A program made the position numbers and the translations under genes. 29,576 bases of DNA from Aliikangiella sp964411875 (GTDB taxonomy: Bacteria; Pseudomonadota; Gammaproteobacteria; Enterobacterales; Kangiellaceae): assembly GCA_964411875.1 (NCBI GenBank), contig CAYPMT010000018.1:1-29576 (forward strand), in the 5' to 3' direction. The notes under the pieces are model-generated. The model was not told the DNA's origin, did not search any database, and saw only the letters and a list, made by a program, of their open reading frames with translations. Positions 16,050-23,665 of the stretch are shown piece after piece (the first letter of the stretch is position 1; every line of letters starts with the position of its first letter).

Positions 16050-17897
16050 ATGACTAAGCTTTTTAAACAACTTTGGTATGGATTAGATTTAACCCGAAAA
16101 ATCGTAATCAACTTTCTATTTTTGCTGATTATCATTTGGGTTCTTTACGCAGTTTTTAGTTCAGAAAAAAGTTACGACATCGAAAGTGGATCTGCGCTGG
16201 TACTGCAACCAACAGGTACAATTGTTGAGCAATTAACTTACATTGATCCCATTCAAGAGCTTATTCAGGAATCATCCAATAATCAAAAGAGTCCCGAAAC
16301 TCTACTTTATGATTTAATTAGCAGCATTGAAAATGCGAAAGATGATGACCGTATCACCACACTAGTTTTATCAACTAGCTACTTAAACAATGTTGGTGTT
16401 ACACAATTACAAGATTTATCTGACGCTATTGATGATTTTAAAACGAGCGGCAAACCTGTTATTGCATTTGCTGATAACTTTACTCAAAAACAATATTACC
16501 TCGCTTCAAAAGCGGACACTATTTATATGAATCCTCAAGGCTCGGTATTAATTAATGGGTTTGCAGCCATTGGAACTTATTTCAAATCTTTTATTGATCT
16601 TTTGGAAGTTAATTTTCATATTTTCAAAGTTGGTAAATTTAAGTCTGCGGTTGAGCCATATATGCGAGACAGTATGTCGGATGAAGCTAAACAAGCCAAT
16701 CGAGCTTGGTTGACTGATTTATGGCAAGAGTTTATGAATGATCTAGCAAGCCATCGTGAAATTACGGCTGATGATCTGAGCGCTTATATTAACAACTACA
16801 AAGAACTATTAATTGAGCATAAAGGTAATGGTGCAGAACTAGCCATAGCAAAAGGTTTAATCGATAAACTTACTACTCGCATTGAGTTTAATGAGTTAAT
16901 GATTGAACGAGTGGGCGAAAATGATTATGACAGCTTTAAGCAAGTTTCTCATAATCAATATTTAAACGCCATAAAAAATCCATTGAGCGATATGGCACCG
17001 AAAAAATCAACTGTAGCGGTTATCGTTGCAAAAGGAAATATTGTCGATGGCAATGCTAAAGAAGGCTCTATTGGTGGTGATACTGTTTCAAAGCTTATCC
17101 GTAAGACACGTAATAATGAAAAAGTTAAAGCGATTGTTTTGCGGGTTGATAGTGGTGGTGGTAGCGCTTTTGCTTCAGAGCTTATTCGAGAAGAACTAGT
17201 TAAAGCACAAGAGCAAGGCATTAAAGTCGTTGTTTCTATGGGCGATGTAGCCGCTTCAGGTGGTTATTGGGTTGCAGCAACAGCCGATGAAATATGGGCA
17301 AAGCCATCAACCATTACAGGTTCAATTGGTATTTTTGGCTTAGTACCTACTTTTGAAAAACCTCTCAACAAGTACGGTATTTTTAACGACGGTGTAACTA
17401 CAACAAAATACGCTAATTTTTACGACCCAGCTATGCCTCTCAGTGACGATGTCGCTGATATTATTCAAACTTATATCGACACGGGTTATGATAATTTTAT
17501 CGACCTAGTTGCTCAAGGTAGAAATATGTCGAAAGAAGAAGTGGATAAAATTGCCCAAGGCCGCGTTTGGTCTGGTAAACAAGCTCATCAATTAGGACTT
17601 GTCGATAAACTTGGCTCACTCAATGAGGCGATTAAATCAGCGGCTGAATTGGCTGAGGTAAAATCTTATGATACTTGGTTTGTAAAACGTGAGTTAACCG
17701 AGCAGGAACTTTTCGTTAAGGAACTATTAAATTCAGCTAAGATTACTGAATATATTAGACAAAGCGATGGTATTATTGACAAAGAAAGTCTTATTGAAAA
17801 AACACTGTTAAAAGATTTTAAATCCTTAATACAAACGTTCGATGAATTGAATGATCCTAAACATGCTTACGCGAAATGTTTTTGTGATATAAAATAA
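16050..17897 (+). CDS. sppA: Signal peptide peptidase SppA, 67-kDa type
   Basis: SppA is an inner-membrane serine protease that degrades cleaved signal peptides in the periplasm. This is the long, duplicated form: 615 residues against 618 in E. coli. A single N-terminal membrane anchor spans about residues 17-37. The catalytic Lys198 is in GKFKSAVEPYMRDSMS and the nucleophile Ser403 is in VAASGGYWVA, the same spacing as Lys209 and Ser409 of E. coli within a few residues. The GSIGIFG loop follows. The ATG has a good AAGGA ribosome site at 6 bases. ansA follows after 33 bases, the same order as in E. coli. Confidence 0.97.
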   Translation: MTKLFKQLWYGLDLTRKIVINFLFLLIIIWVLYAVFSSEKSYDIESGSALVLQPTGTIVEQLTYIDPIQELIQESSNNQKSPETLLYDLISSIENAKDDDRITTLVLSTSYLNNVGVTQLQDLSDAIDDFKTSGKPVIAFADNFTQKQYYLASKADTIYMNPQGSVLINGFAAIGTYFKSFIDLLEVNFHIFKVGKFKSAVEPYMRDSMSDEAKQANRAWLTDLWQEFMNDLASHREITADDLSAYINNYKELLIEHKGNGAELAIAKGLIDKLTTRIEFNELMIERVGENDYDSFKQVSHNQYLNAIKNPLSDMAPKKSTVAVIVAKGNIVDGNAKEGSIGGDTVSKLIRKTRNNEKVKAIVLRVDSGGGSAFASELIREELVKAQEQGIKVVVSMGDVAASGGYWVAATADEIWAKPSTITGSIGIFGLVPTFEKPLNKYGIFNDGVTTTKYANFYDPAMPLSDDVADIIQTYIDTGYDNFIDLVAQGRNMSKEEVDKIAQGRVWSGKQAHQLGLVDKLGSLNEAIKSAAELAEVKSYDTWFVKRELTEQELFVKELLNSAKITEYIRQSDGIIDKESLIEKTLLKDFKSLIQTFDELNDPKHAYAKCFCDIK

Positions 17898-17930
17898 ACT
17901 TCCTTTTATCGATTAAGTGTCGATTATACA

Positions 17931-18950
17931 ATGAATAAAAAAGTTTATATTGCCTATACTGGTGGCACTATTGGTATGAAGCCTAGCGGAAAAGGTTTCA
18001 TACCAGAGCCCGGTTATTTTACTGAAATCGTTAATAACCTACCTAAATTATTCTCAGCACATAGTGCTTCATTACCTCAAGTTGAAGTTAATGAATATCA
18101 GAATCTAATTGACTCTTCTGATATGACACCCGATTATTGGTACAAAATTTCTCAAGATATTGAATCAAAATACCAAGACTACGATGGCTTTGTGGTTTTA
18201 CATGGTACAGACACTATGGCATACACCGCCTCTGCCCTTTCGTTTATGCTACAAGACTTATCCAAACCAGTGATAGTTACTGGTTCTCAAATTCCTTGGT
18301 CACAAATCCGCACCGATGCGAGAGATAATCTAATCACTTCATTAATGCTTGCAAGTCAGTATGATATTCCTGAAGTTGGTGTATTTTTTCATGACAAACT
18401 TTATCGCGGCAACCGCGTTCGTAAAGTTGATGCTAACGACTTTCATGCCTTTGAATCCCCAAACTTTCCACCATTGGCTGAAATCGGTACTCAATTTGAT
18501 ATTAATCATGATCTGCTTTTAAAAGACCCAGAAAAAATGTTAAGCGTGCAAAAAATTTCTCCTCCGAAAGTCGCTATATTAACGCTTTTTCCAGGCTTTG
18601 AGTCTGAAATGTTAGCAACGCTTCTTGACACACCTATTCAAGGCTTAGTACTTATGACCTATGGCACAGGCAATGCGCCCAGCAAAGATAAAAAATTACT
18701 TAGCTTACTTAAAAAAGCGACTGAGCAAGGCGTTGTTATTGTTAACTGCACTCAATGCTATCAAGGTAGTGTTAATATGACCGGCTATGCTAATGGACAA
18801 ACTCTACTAGATGCCGGCGTTGTTAGTGGCTTTGATATGACACCGGAAGCAACCCTCACCAAACTCAGTTACCTACTAAGTTGCAACTATAAAACAGAAG
18901 AAATAAAACAAAAAATGCAAACTAATTTGCGTGGGGAATTAACCAATTAG
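17931..18950 (+). CDS. ansA: Type I (cytoplasmic) L-asparaginase
   Basis: AnsA hydrolyses L-asparagine to aspartate and ammonia in the cytoplasm. There is no signal peptide. The first catalytic Thr is Thr13 in AYTGGTIGM, and the second active-site block is DGFVVLHGTDTMAYTASALS around residues 84-103. SSDMTP and the C-terminal ATLTKLSYLLS and LRGELT match the E. coli protein closely. Length is 339 residues, normal. The ATG has no clear ribosome site, so expression may depend on the sppA transcript. Linkage to sppA is conserved with enterobacteria. Confidence 0.95.
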   Translation: MNKKVYIAYTGGTIGMKPSGKGFIPEPGYFTEIVNNLPKLFSAHSASLPQVEVNEYQNLIDSSDMTPDYWYKISQDIESKYQDYDGFVVLHGTDTMAYTASALSFMLQDLSKPVIVTGSQIPWSQIRTDARDNLITSLMLASQYDIPEVGVFFHDKLYRGNRVRKVDANDFHAFESPNFPPLAEIGTQFDINHDLLLKDPEKMLSVQKISPPKVAILTLFPGFESEMLATLLDTPIQGLVLMTYGTGNAPSKDKKLLSLLKKATEQGVVIVNCTQCYQGSVNMTGYANGQTLLDAGVVSGFDMTPEATLTKLSYLLSCNYKTEEIKQKMQTNLRGELTN

Positions 18951-18957
18951 ATTTTTT

Positions 18958-18992
18958 TTTCAGCAAATACAACTCAATTGAATTTGCTGAAA
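18958..18992. terminator. Possible hairpin between the convergent ansA and DUF4234-like genes
   Basis: TTTCAGCAAAT and ATTTGCTGAAA form an 11-bp stem with a 13-base loop, 8 bases after the ansA stop and 20 bases from the stop of the minus-strand gene. A run of nine T precedes the stem on the plus strand but no T run follows it on either strand, so it is not a standard intrinsic terminator. Position between convergent genes is the main support. Confidence 0.4.
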
Positions 18993-19011
18993 TTATAAGA
19001 CTAATATTCAG

Positions 19012-19503
19012 TTATACGTTATTATCAATTGCTTGATTAATTTTATACTGAAAATATATAGCCGAAAAAAAGAACGCCAATATTCCATTAAGGTTAGTAT
19101 TTAGAATTTCTTGTAAAGTTCTTTTAAGGCTAAAAACTGAAGCAATATAAAAAACCAAATAAATTACATTTACCACTATTTCGGCCATTCCAATAATTGC
19201 AGTAGCTAACTCAGTTGGGCTAAGCTGCAATATCCCCCCGATAACACCAAGCAAAAATGATCCTATAACTATGATTACCAGAAAACTAACCCAAACCATA
19301 GAAGTTTTCGGCTCATGAAATAAATTAACTTTTTTAGTTCGTGTATAAAGCCAATATACTTGATAAATCCCTAACGTTATAAAAGTCAGACCAAATACTG
19401 CCCATGCACTAAAACGTTGGAAGTTATCTAACCCAAGTATTTTTCCATCTGGGTTAATATTTGAAGTAGGTGTTTCATAGGGATTAACATTGTTATTATT
19501 CAT
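19012..19503 (-). CDS. Multipass membrane protein, DUF4234-like
   Basis: This 163-residue protein begins with a polar leader containing NPYETPTSN, a motif common at the start of small Gram-negative membrane proteins. It then has about four hydrophobic segments (roughly residues 32-52, 69-90, 98-120 and 138-152). The segment FGLTFITLGIYQVYWLYTRTKKVN resembles the first helix and loop of DUF4234 proteins. No function is known. It is monocistronic, convergent with ansA, with 172 bases to recR. The family link is tentative. Confidence 0.6.
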   Translation of the reverse strand: MNNNNVNPYETPTSNINPDGKILGLDNFQRFSAWAVFGLTFITLGIYQVYWLYTRTKKVNLFHEPKTSMVWVSFLVIIVIGSFLLGVIGGILQLSPTELATAIIGMAEIVVNVIYLVFYIASVFSLKRTLQEILNTNLNGILAFFFSAIYFQYKINQAIDNNV

Positions 19504-19675
19504 TCGACTTTCTCCTGTCCATTTTTAAAATTAAATTCCATACTATCTTTTATATTCCATTCCAACTATCTTAATAAATTTTTTATCATTAATCAAACAC
19601 ACCATATGTAGCTAATATATAACTCTTTGAAAAGAGAGAGTTAGATACAAGACTTGAATTTAGGTCGCTTAATAA

Positions 19676-20278
19676 TCATATCCCCTGCCGATTAGCCAAG
19701 GATAAAGACAAAGTCGAACTATCCAAATACTCTAACTCCCCACCGATTGGAACACCTTGCGCGAGACGACTGACAATAATTTGTGAGTCAATTTGATTGG
19801 TCATAGATTTAATAAAGTGTGCTGTCGCTTCACCTTCAACCGTAGCAGATGTAGCAATAATAATTTCTCGACAGTTTTGCTCTTTAATTCGTTGCTTAAG
19901 TAAATTTAACCCTAATTCATCTGGACCTATCCCATCCAAGGGCGAAAGGTTTCCCATTAAAACAAAATATTTTCCAGAATACATCGCTGTTGATTCAACC
20001 GCAATTAAATCAGAAGGCGTTTCCACCACACAAATCACTTCATTATCACGTCGTTCATTAGCGCAAATATTACAAATGTCTTTCTCAGTATAGTCACGGC
20101 AAATAGAACAATTAGCTATGTTTTGCATCGCGTTTTGTAACACATTAGATAGCTCTAATGCGCCATGGCGATTTTTATCCAGTAAATGATAAGCCATACG
20201 TTGTGCAGTTTTCCTACCCACACCAGGCAAGCACTGTAGGCTTTCAATTAGTTCAGCTAATAAAGATGGCGATGACAT
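19676..20278 (-). CDS. recR: Recombination protein RecR
   Basis: RecR acts with RecF and RecO to load RecA at gapped DNA. The protein has the helix-hairpin-helix LPGVGRKTAQRMAYHLL (about residues 17-33). A four-Cys zinc finger CSIC...CNIC lies near residues 57-72. The Toprim domain starts ICVVETPSDLIAVEST, and the end has PIGGELEYLD. Length is 200 residues, as in E. coli (201). It follows ybaB by 22 bases and is the last gene of the dnaX-ybaB-recR operon. No ribosome site is clear. Confidence 0.97.
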   Translation of the reverse strand: MSSPSLLAELIESLQCLPGVGRKTAQRMAYHLLDKNRHGALELSNVLQNAMQNIANCSICRDYTEKDICNICANERRDNEVICVVETPSDLIAVESTAMYSGKYFVLMGNLSPLDGIGPDELGLNLLKQRIKEQNCREIIIATSATVEGEATAHFIKSMTNQIDSQIIVSRLAQGVPIGGELEYLDSSTLSLSLANRQGI

Positions 20279-20300
20279 ATAATAAGTTCAGTCAATTCAA

Positions 20301-20621
20301 CTAAAATGGCATTTTGAAACCAGGCGGCAATGGAATACCCGAAGTTACCGATGACATTCTTTCTTTCGATTCAGAGTCAACTTTTCTAACCGCATCATTA
20401 ATCGCCGCGGCAATTAAATCTTCCAAAATCTCTTTGTCATCCGACAAAAGTTCATCCTTAATTTCAACCTTTTTAACATCATGTCGACCATTCATAGTAA
20501 TTTTAACTAAACCCGCACCAGACTCGCCATTGACTTCTAAGTCAGCAACCTCTTCTTGTGCTTTCTGCATTTTTTCTTGCATTTCTTGGGCTTGCTTCAT
20601 CAAGCCACCTAAACCTTTCAT
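20301..20621 (-). CDS. ybaB: YbaB/EbfC nucleoid-associated protein
   Basis: This is a small DNA-binding dimer of the YbaB/EbfC family, 106 residues against 109 in E. coli. Visible signs are the N-terminal coiled-coil GGLMKQAQEMQEKMQKAQEE, the strand GLVKITMNGRHDVKKVEI and the C-terminal GIPLPPGFKMPF. It lies between dnaX (25 bases) and recR (22 bases), the standard order in Gammaproteobacteria. The ATG has a GAGG ribosome site. Confidence 0.95.
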   Translation of the reverse strand: MKGLGGLMKQAQEMQEKMQKAQEEVADLEVNGESGAGLVKITMNGRHDVKKVEIKDELLSDDKEILEDLIAAAINDAVRKVDSESKERMSSVTSGIPLPPGFKMPF

Positions 20622-20646
20622 AATAACCTCGTCTTTATCTTTTGAT

Positions 20647-22612
20647 TTAACTGTTCTTAGTATTCATTTCATTAATCTTAATCGAGTCAACGACTAAACT
20701 CGCATTTAATTCCTCAATTAGCTTGTTGACTTGGCTGTCAGTCAAAAGTTTTTCTTTAGCCTCTGCCAACATTGCTTGCTGTAATTTTATTTGTTTTTGT
20801 CTAGGTGTTTCATCAAGTTGCTCAACCAACTGATAAACTATTTTTAAATTACTATTTGAAAAATAATCTTTTAATGCGGCTTCAATTGAGTGCTTAGTCC
20901 TATCCGTTAATAGACTATCAGTTTGAGCCAAGTGTTTAATCATTAATTTTTGATTCGCATATTCGCCTATTGCATTGAGTAACGCTTGTTTACCATGGCC
21001 TTGAAAAGCCAATTGCCCAACCACTATATGCCAATTACTAGCATTAACTGATGATAACTCAATAGGCGCGACTGATTGATTACTCAGTGTTTTGCTAGGT
21101 TCCTCACAAGCTTGATTATTTTTGTCCTCATCTTGTTTATTCAACGCTTCGACTAATCGCAAATCCGGTTTAGCTTGTAATTGAGCTTGCTGGTTAACTT
21201 GCGGCTCATCAATTCTCGAAGGCTTAGCTAAATTATCAACAGCCAGTTGAGGGGCTGTTTGTTGAGCGGTTATTTGCTGAGACTTAAATGTTGGTTGAGG
21301 CTCAGAGGTTAGCTGCGACATACTCGGTTCTATTTGAGTATTATTTTGTGTCTTACTGACTGAATCGGTTTTTGAATAATCTGAGACTACTGAGCTTGTT
21401 GTCACACCTGCTGTTGGGCTTGTTATTACTGAGTTTGTTGTNNNNNNNNNNTGTAGCAGGGCTTTTTGTTACTGGGTCTACCGTTAATGAATCAGTTATT
21501 ACTGACTCAGTTCGCTTGGTTTTTTTTTTAACTGGTTCGCCAGGTTGTTGTGGTTTAAATGCAACTATACGCAACATGGCCATTTCAAAACCTTGCCTCG
21601 GATGCGGAGCATAAGCTAAGTCACGCCTCGCATGTAATGATAATTGATAGTAAAGTTGCAAATCAGCTTGGCTAATTTGTGTCGCCAATTGACTAATTTG
21701 GGCATCTTCGCCACTTTGTGTTGCTTGTTCCACAGCAATACGATGCAATAAAGATAACCAATCTGACAAAAGCTCATCATAGTCTGGCGAATAATCAGCG
21801 ATTTGTTGGATAACTTGCATTAATCTAGAAACATCATTGGCACAAACGGCATTAAGCAAATCAAAGGTATGACTCGGGTCAATATTACCTAACATATTCA
21901 AAGTTGATAACTGACTGATTTTTTCACCAGAAAAAATAATTGCTTGATCAAGCAAACTTAAAGCATCACGCATACTACCATCGGCTCCTTTGGCAATAAC
22001 TTGCAGGGCTTCTTTTTCATACTCAATACTTTCACTATTTAATATACTTTCTAAATGACTAACAATTTCACTCTCGTCTATTCGCCTCAAATGAAATTGC
22101 AAACAACGCGACAAAACGGTTACTGGCAGTTTTTGTGGATCAGTCGTTGCTAACAAGAAGATCACATGAGGAGGTGGTTCTTCTAAGGTTTTTAATAGCG
22201 CATTAAAGCTATGGCCGCTTAACATATGAACTTCATCAATTAAGTAAATTTTGTAACGCCCACGAGTTGGCCTGTATTGAACGTTGTCTAATAGCTCTCG
22301 AGTATCTTCGACCTTAGTTTTTGATGCTGCGTCAATTTCTAACAAATCAACAAAGGAACCCTGGGAAATTTCCAAACAACTACTGCACTTATTACAAGGT
22401 GTTGCTGTAATGCCTGTTTCACAGTTAAGGCTTTTAGATAAAATCCGTGCAATGGTTGTTTTACCAACGCCTCGAGTTCCAGTAAACAAATAAGCATGAT
22501 GCAATCGTTGGCTTTCGAGTGCATTAATTAAGGTTTGTGATGTCTGCTGTTGCCCCACTAACTCACTGAAAGTGGTAGGACGCCATTTACGTGCTAAAAC
22601 CTGATAGCTCAT
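20647..22612 (-). CDS. dnaX: DNA polymerase III subunits tau and gamma (interrupted by an N gap)
   Basis: DnaX is the clamp-loader ATPase that also couples the polymerases and the helicase. The N-terminal part has Walker A GTRGVGKTT (residues 45-53), a zinc finger (Cys64, then C-x-x-C-x-x-C about 9 residues later), Walker B LIDEVHML and the SRC motif VLSRCLQF. The tau-specific C-terminal domain is complete to the stop. Ten N at 21442-21451 break the frame. The frames on each side would join if the true gap length were a multiple of three, so I read one gene of about 655 codons rather than a pseudogene. The linker next to the gap is Ser/Thr-rich and repetitive. A slippery A10 and a hairpin at 21488-21532 probably yield gamma (about 368 residues). 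Confidence 0.95.
21388..21441 (-). repeat. dnaX: 39-nt tandem repeat in the dnaX linker, abutting the gap
   Basis: TACTGAGCTTGTTGT at 21388-21402 and TACTGAGTTTGTTGT at 21427-21441 (plus-strand sense) differ at one position and are 39 bases (13 codons) apart. The second copy touches the N run. GTTATTACTGA at 21422-21432 recurs at 21495-21505 on the other side. The encoded linker reads as repeated Thr/Ser/Val units. Further copies may lie in the gap. Confidence 0.6.
21442..21451. other. Assembly gap (10 N)
   Basis: Ten consecutive N lie inside dnaX. The number is a likely placeholder: it shifts the frame by one, whereas any multiple of three would restore a single open frame. Repeats on both sides explain the failed assembly. 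Confidence 0.95.
21488..21532 (-). promoter_or_regulatory. dnaX: Probable programmed frameshift site in dnaX
   Basis: On the coding strand, codons GTT AAA AAA AAA ACC give a run of ten A (21529-21520), covering Lys362-Lys364. Ten bases further, TGAGTCAGT and ACTGATTCA form a 9-bp stem (one G-U pair) with an AATA loop. A -1 shift after Lys364 reads four codons (N, Q, A, N) and then TGA. A +1 shift reaches TAA after six codons. E. coli makes gamma by -1 ribosomal shifting at A AAA AAG with a downstream stem, and Thermus by slippage on an A run. No upstream ribosome-site-like stimulator is obvious. Confidence 0.75.
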
Positions 22613-22757
22613 TAATAGGGAAAACTCACCGGTTAAAACGAATATAAAGTGACACTATTATAATCTATGCCTGAGGCAAGGCACAGCACTATTTTTGTGA
22701 AAATAATCAACCCAATAGTAACTAGTTAGGATGGATAAACTTATTAAGGAAAGCTTG

Positions 22758-22869
22758 GAGGCAGCTTTACCAGCCACATCCCGGCACACGAATCAATTGC
22801 TACCGTTGCTCCCTTCCGGGCCTGGCGGAGTTTACAACCTATCATTGCGAGAGGACCAATAAAGCTACC
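22758..22869 (-). ncRNA. ffs: Signal recognition particle RNA (4.5S)
   Basis: This RNA binds Ffh and targets membrane proteins to the translocon. The minus strand shows the conserved apical part CAGGCCCGGAAGGGAGCA with the GGAA tetraloop, and the later GTGTGCCGGGATGTGGCTGG. The ends pair well: GGTAGCTTTA at the 5' side with TAAAGCTGCC at the 3' side, ten pairs including one G-U. The 5' end is set by this pairing and the 3' end is uncertain by a few bases. It lies upstream of dnaX on the same strand, as in Pseudomonas. Confidence 0.93.
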
Positions 22870-22883
22870 ATTGTGAGGCGGGT

Positions 22884-22911
22884 ATTCTACGCATTAAAAC
22901 GTAAAAATCAA
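22884..22911 (-). promoter_or_regulatory. Promoter of the SRP RNA gene
   Basis: On the minus strand, TTGATT (22911-22906) and TAGAAT (22889-22884) are separated by 16 bases. Transcription would start near 22877, about 8 bases before the predicted mature 5' end. That suits a short leader removed by RNase P, as for E. coli 4.5S RNA. Confidence 0.65.
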
Positions 22912-22972
22912 CTATTGATACTTGTTTAACTGGTTACTGACTCTTTATTTTAAGCGCTGGTCAAATAATGAG

Positions 22973-23665
22973 TTATAGCTTCTCCATCCTATAGCCTATT
23001 CCTGGCTCTGTAAGTATATATTGAGGCTTAGATGGATCTGGCTCTATTTTTTGACGTAATTGGCCAATATAAATACGTAAATATTGAATATTATCTTCAT
23101 AGGCTTTTCCCCATAACTCAGTTAAAAGCTGAGAATGCATAATCATTTTGCCTGCATTTACCATAAAATAGCATAGTAGCTTGTATTCTTTGGGCGAAAG
23201 GCTAATCGTTTTCTCCTTAATTTTGACCTCATGTCGAATCACATCCATGCTTATATCACCCACCTGCATAATTGGTTCCCCACCCTGCTCTTTAACACTT
23301 TTACGCAAATTAGCGCGAATACGTGCTAATAAAACTTCACTATCAAATGGCTTTACTAAATAATCATCAGCACCTAAATCCAAAGCATCAACAATATCTT
23401 TATTATCAGAACGAATCGATAACACAATAATCGGCAACTGTGACCACTCTCTAATTTGACGAATGACTTCTGTTCCATCAATATCTGGTAACCCCAAATC
23501 ACAAATAATTAGATTGGGCTTAATAGAAGCGACTAAACGAACACCCTCTTCGCCTCTATCAGCTTCTTCAACTTTGTAACCCGATGCACTCAATGTAATA
23601 CTAAGAAATTTACGTATTTGCTTTTCATCATCAATCACTAGAATTGCGCTTTTTATTTCACTCAT
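22973..23665 (-). CDS. kdpE: KdpE-type response regulator
   Basis: This is an OmpR-family response regulator of 230 residues. The receiver domain has the acidic pocket VIDDE, phospho-acceptor Asp56 in LIICDLGLPDIDG, and the Lys in YLVKPF. The C-terminal winged-helix domain runs from LSPKEYKLLCYF to EPGIGYRM and resembles KdpE throughout. In E. coli KdpE activates kdpFABC under potassium limitation. Its ATG overlaps the kdpD stop by 4 bases (ATGA). No kdp transporter genes are in the window, so the targets here are unknown. Confidence 0.9.
   Translation of the reverse strand: MSEIKSAILVIDDEKQIRKFLSITLSASGYKVEEADRGEEGVRLVASIKPNLIICDLGLPDIDGTEVIRQIREWSQLPIIVLSIRSDNKDIVDALDLGADDYLVKPFDSEVLLARIRANLRKSVKEQGGEPIMQVGDISMDVIRHEVKIKEKTISLSPKEYKLLCYFMVNAGKMIMHSQLLTELWGKAYEDNIQYLRIYIGQLRQKIEPDPSKPQYILTEPGIGYRMEKL

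Noticed and set aside
19621..19642. AACTCT/AGAGTT inverted repeat as the recR operon terminator.
   Set aside because: The stem is only 6 bp and is followed on the minus strand by ATATATT rather than a T run.
20314..20697. A 127-codon plus-strand frame over ybaB.
   Set aside because: It is antisense to ybaB and the end of dnaX and reads as low-complexity Ser-rich sequence without family features.
21353..21441. Reading the dnaX break as a true frameshift or as two separate genes.
   Set aside because: The break coincides with 10 N of arbitrary length, and the downstream half carries the expected tau domain in the frame that a multiple-of-three gap would restore.
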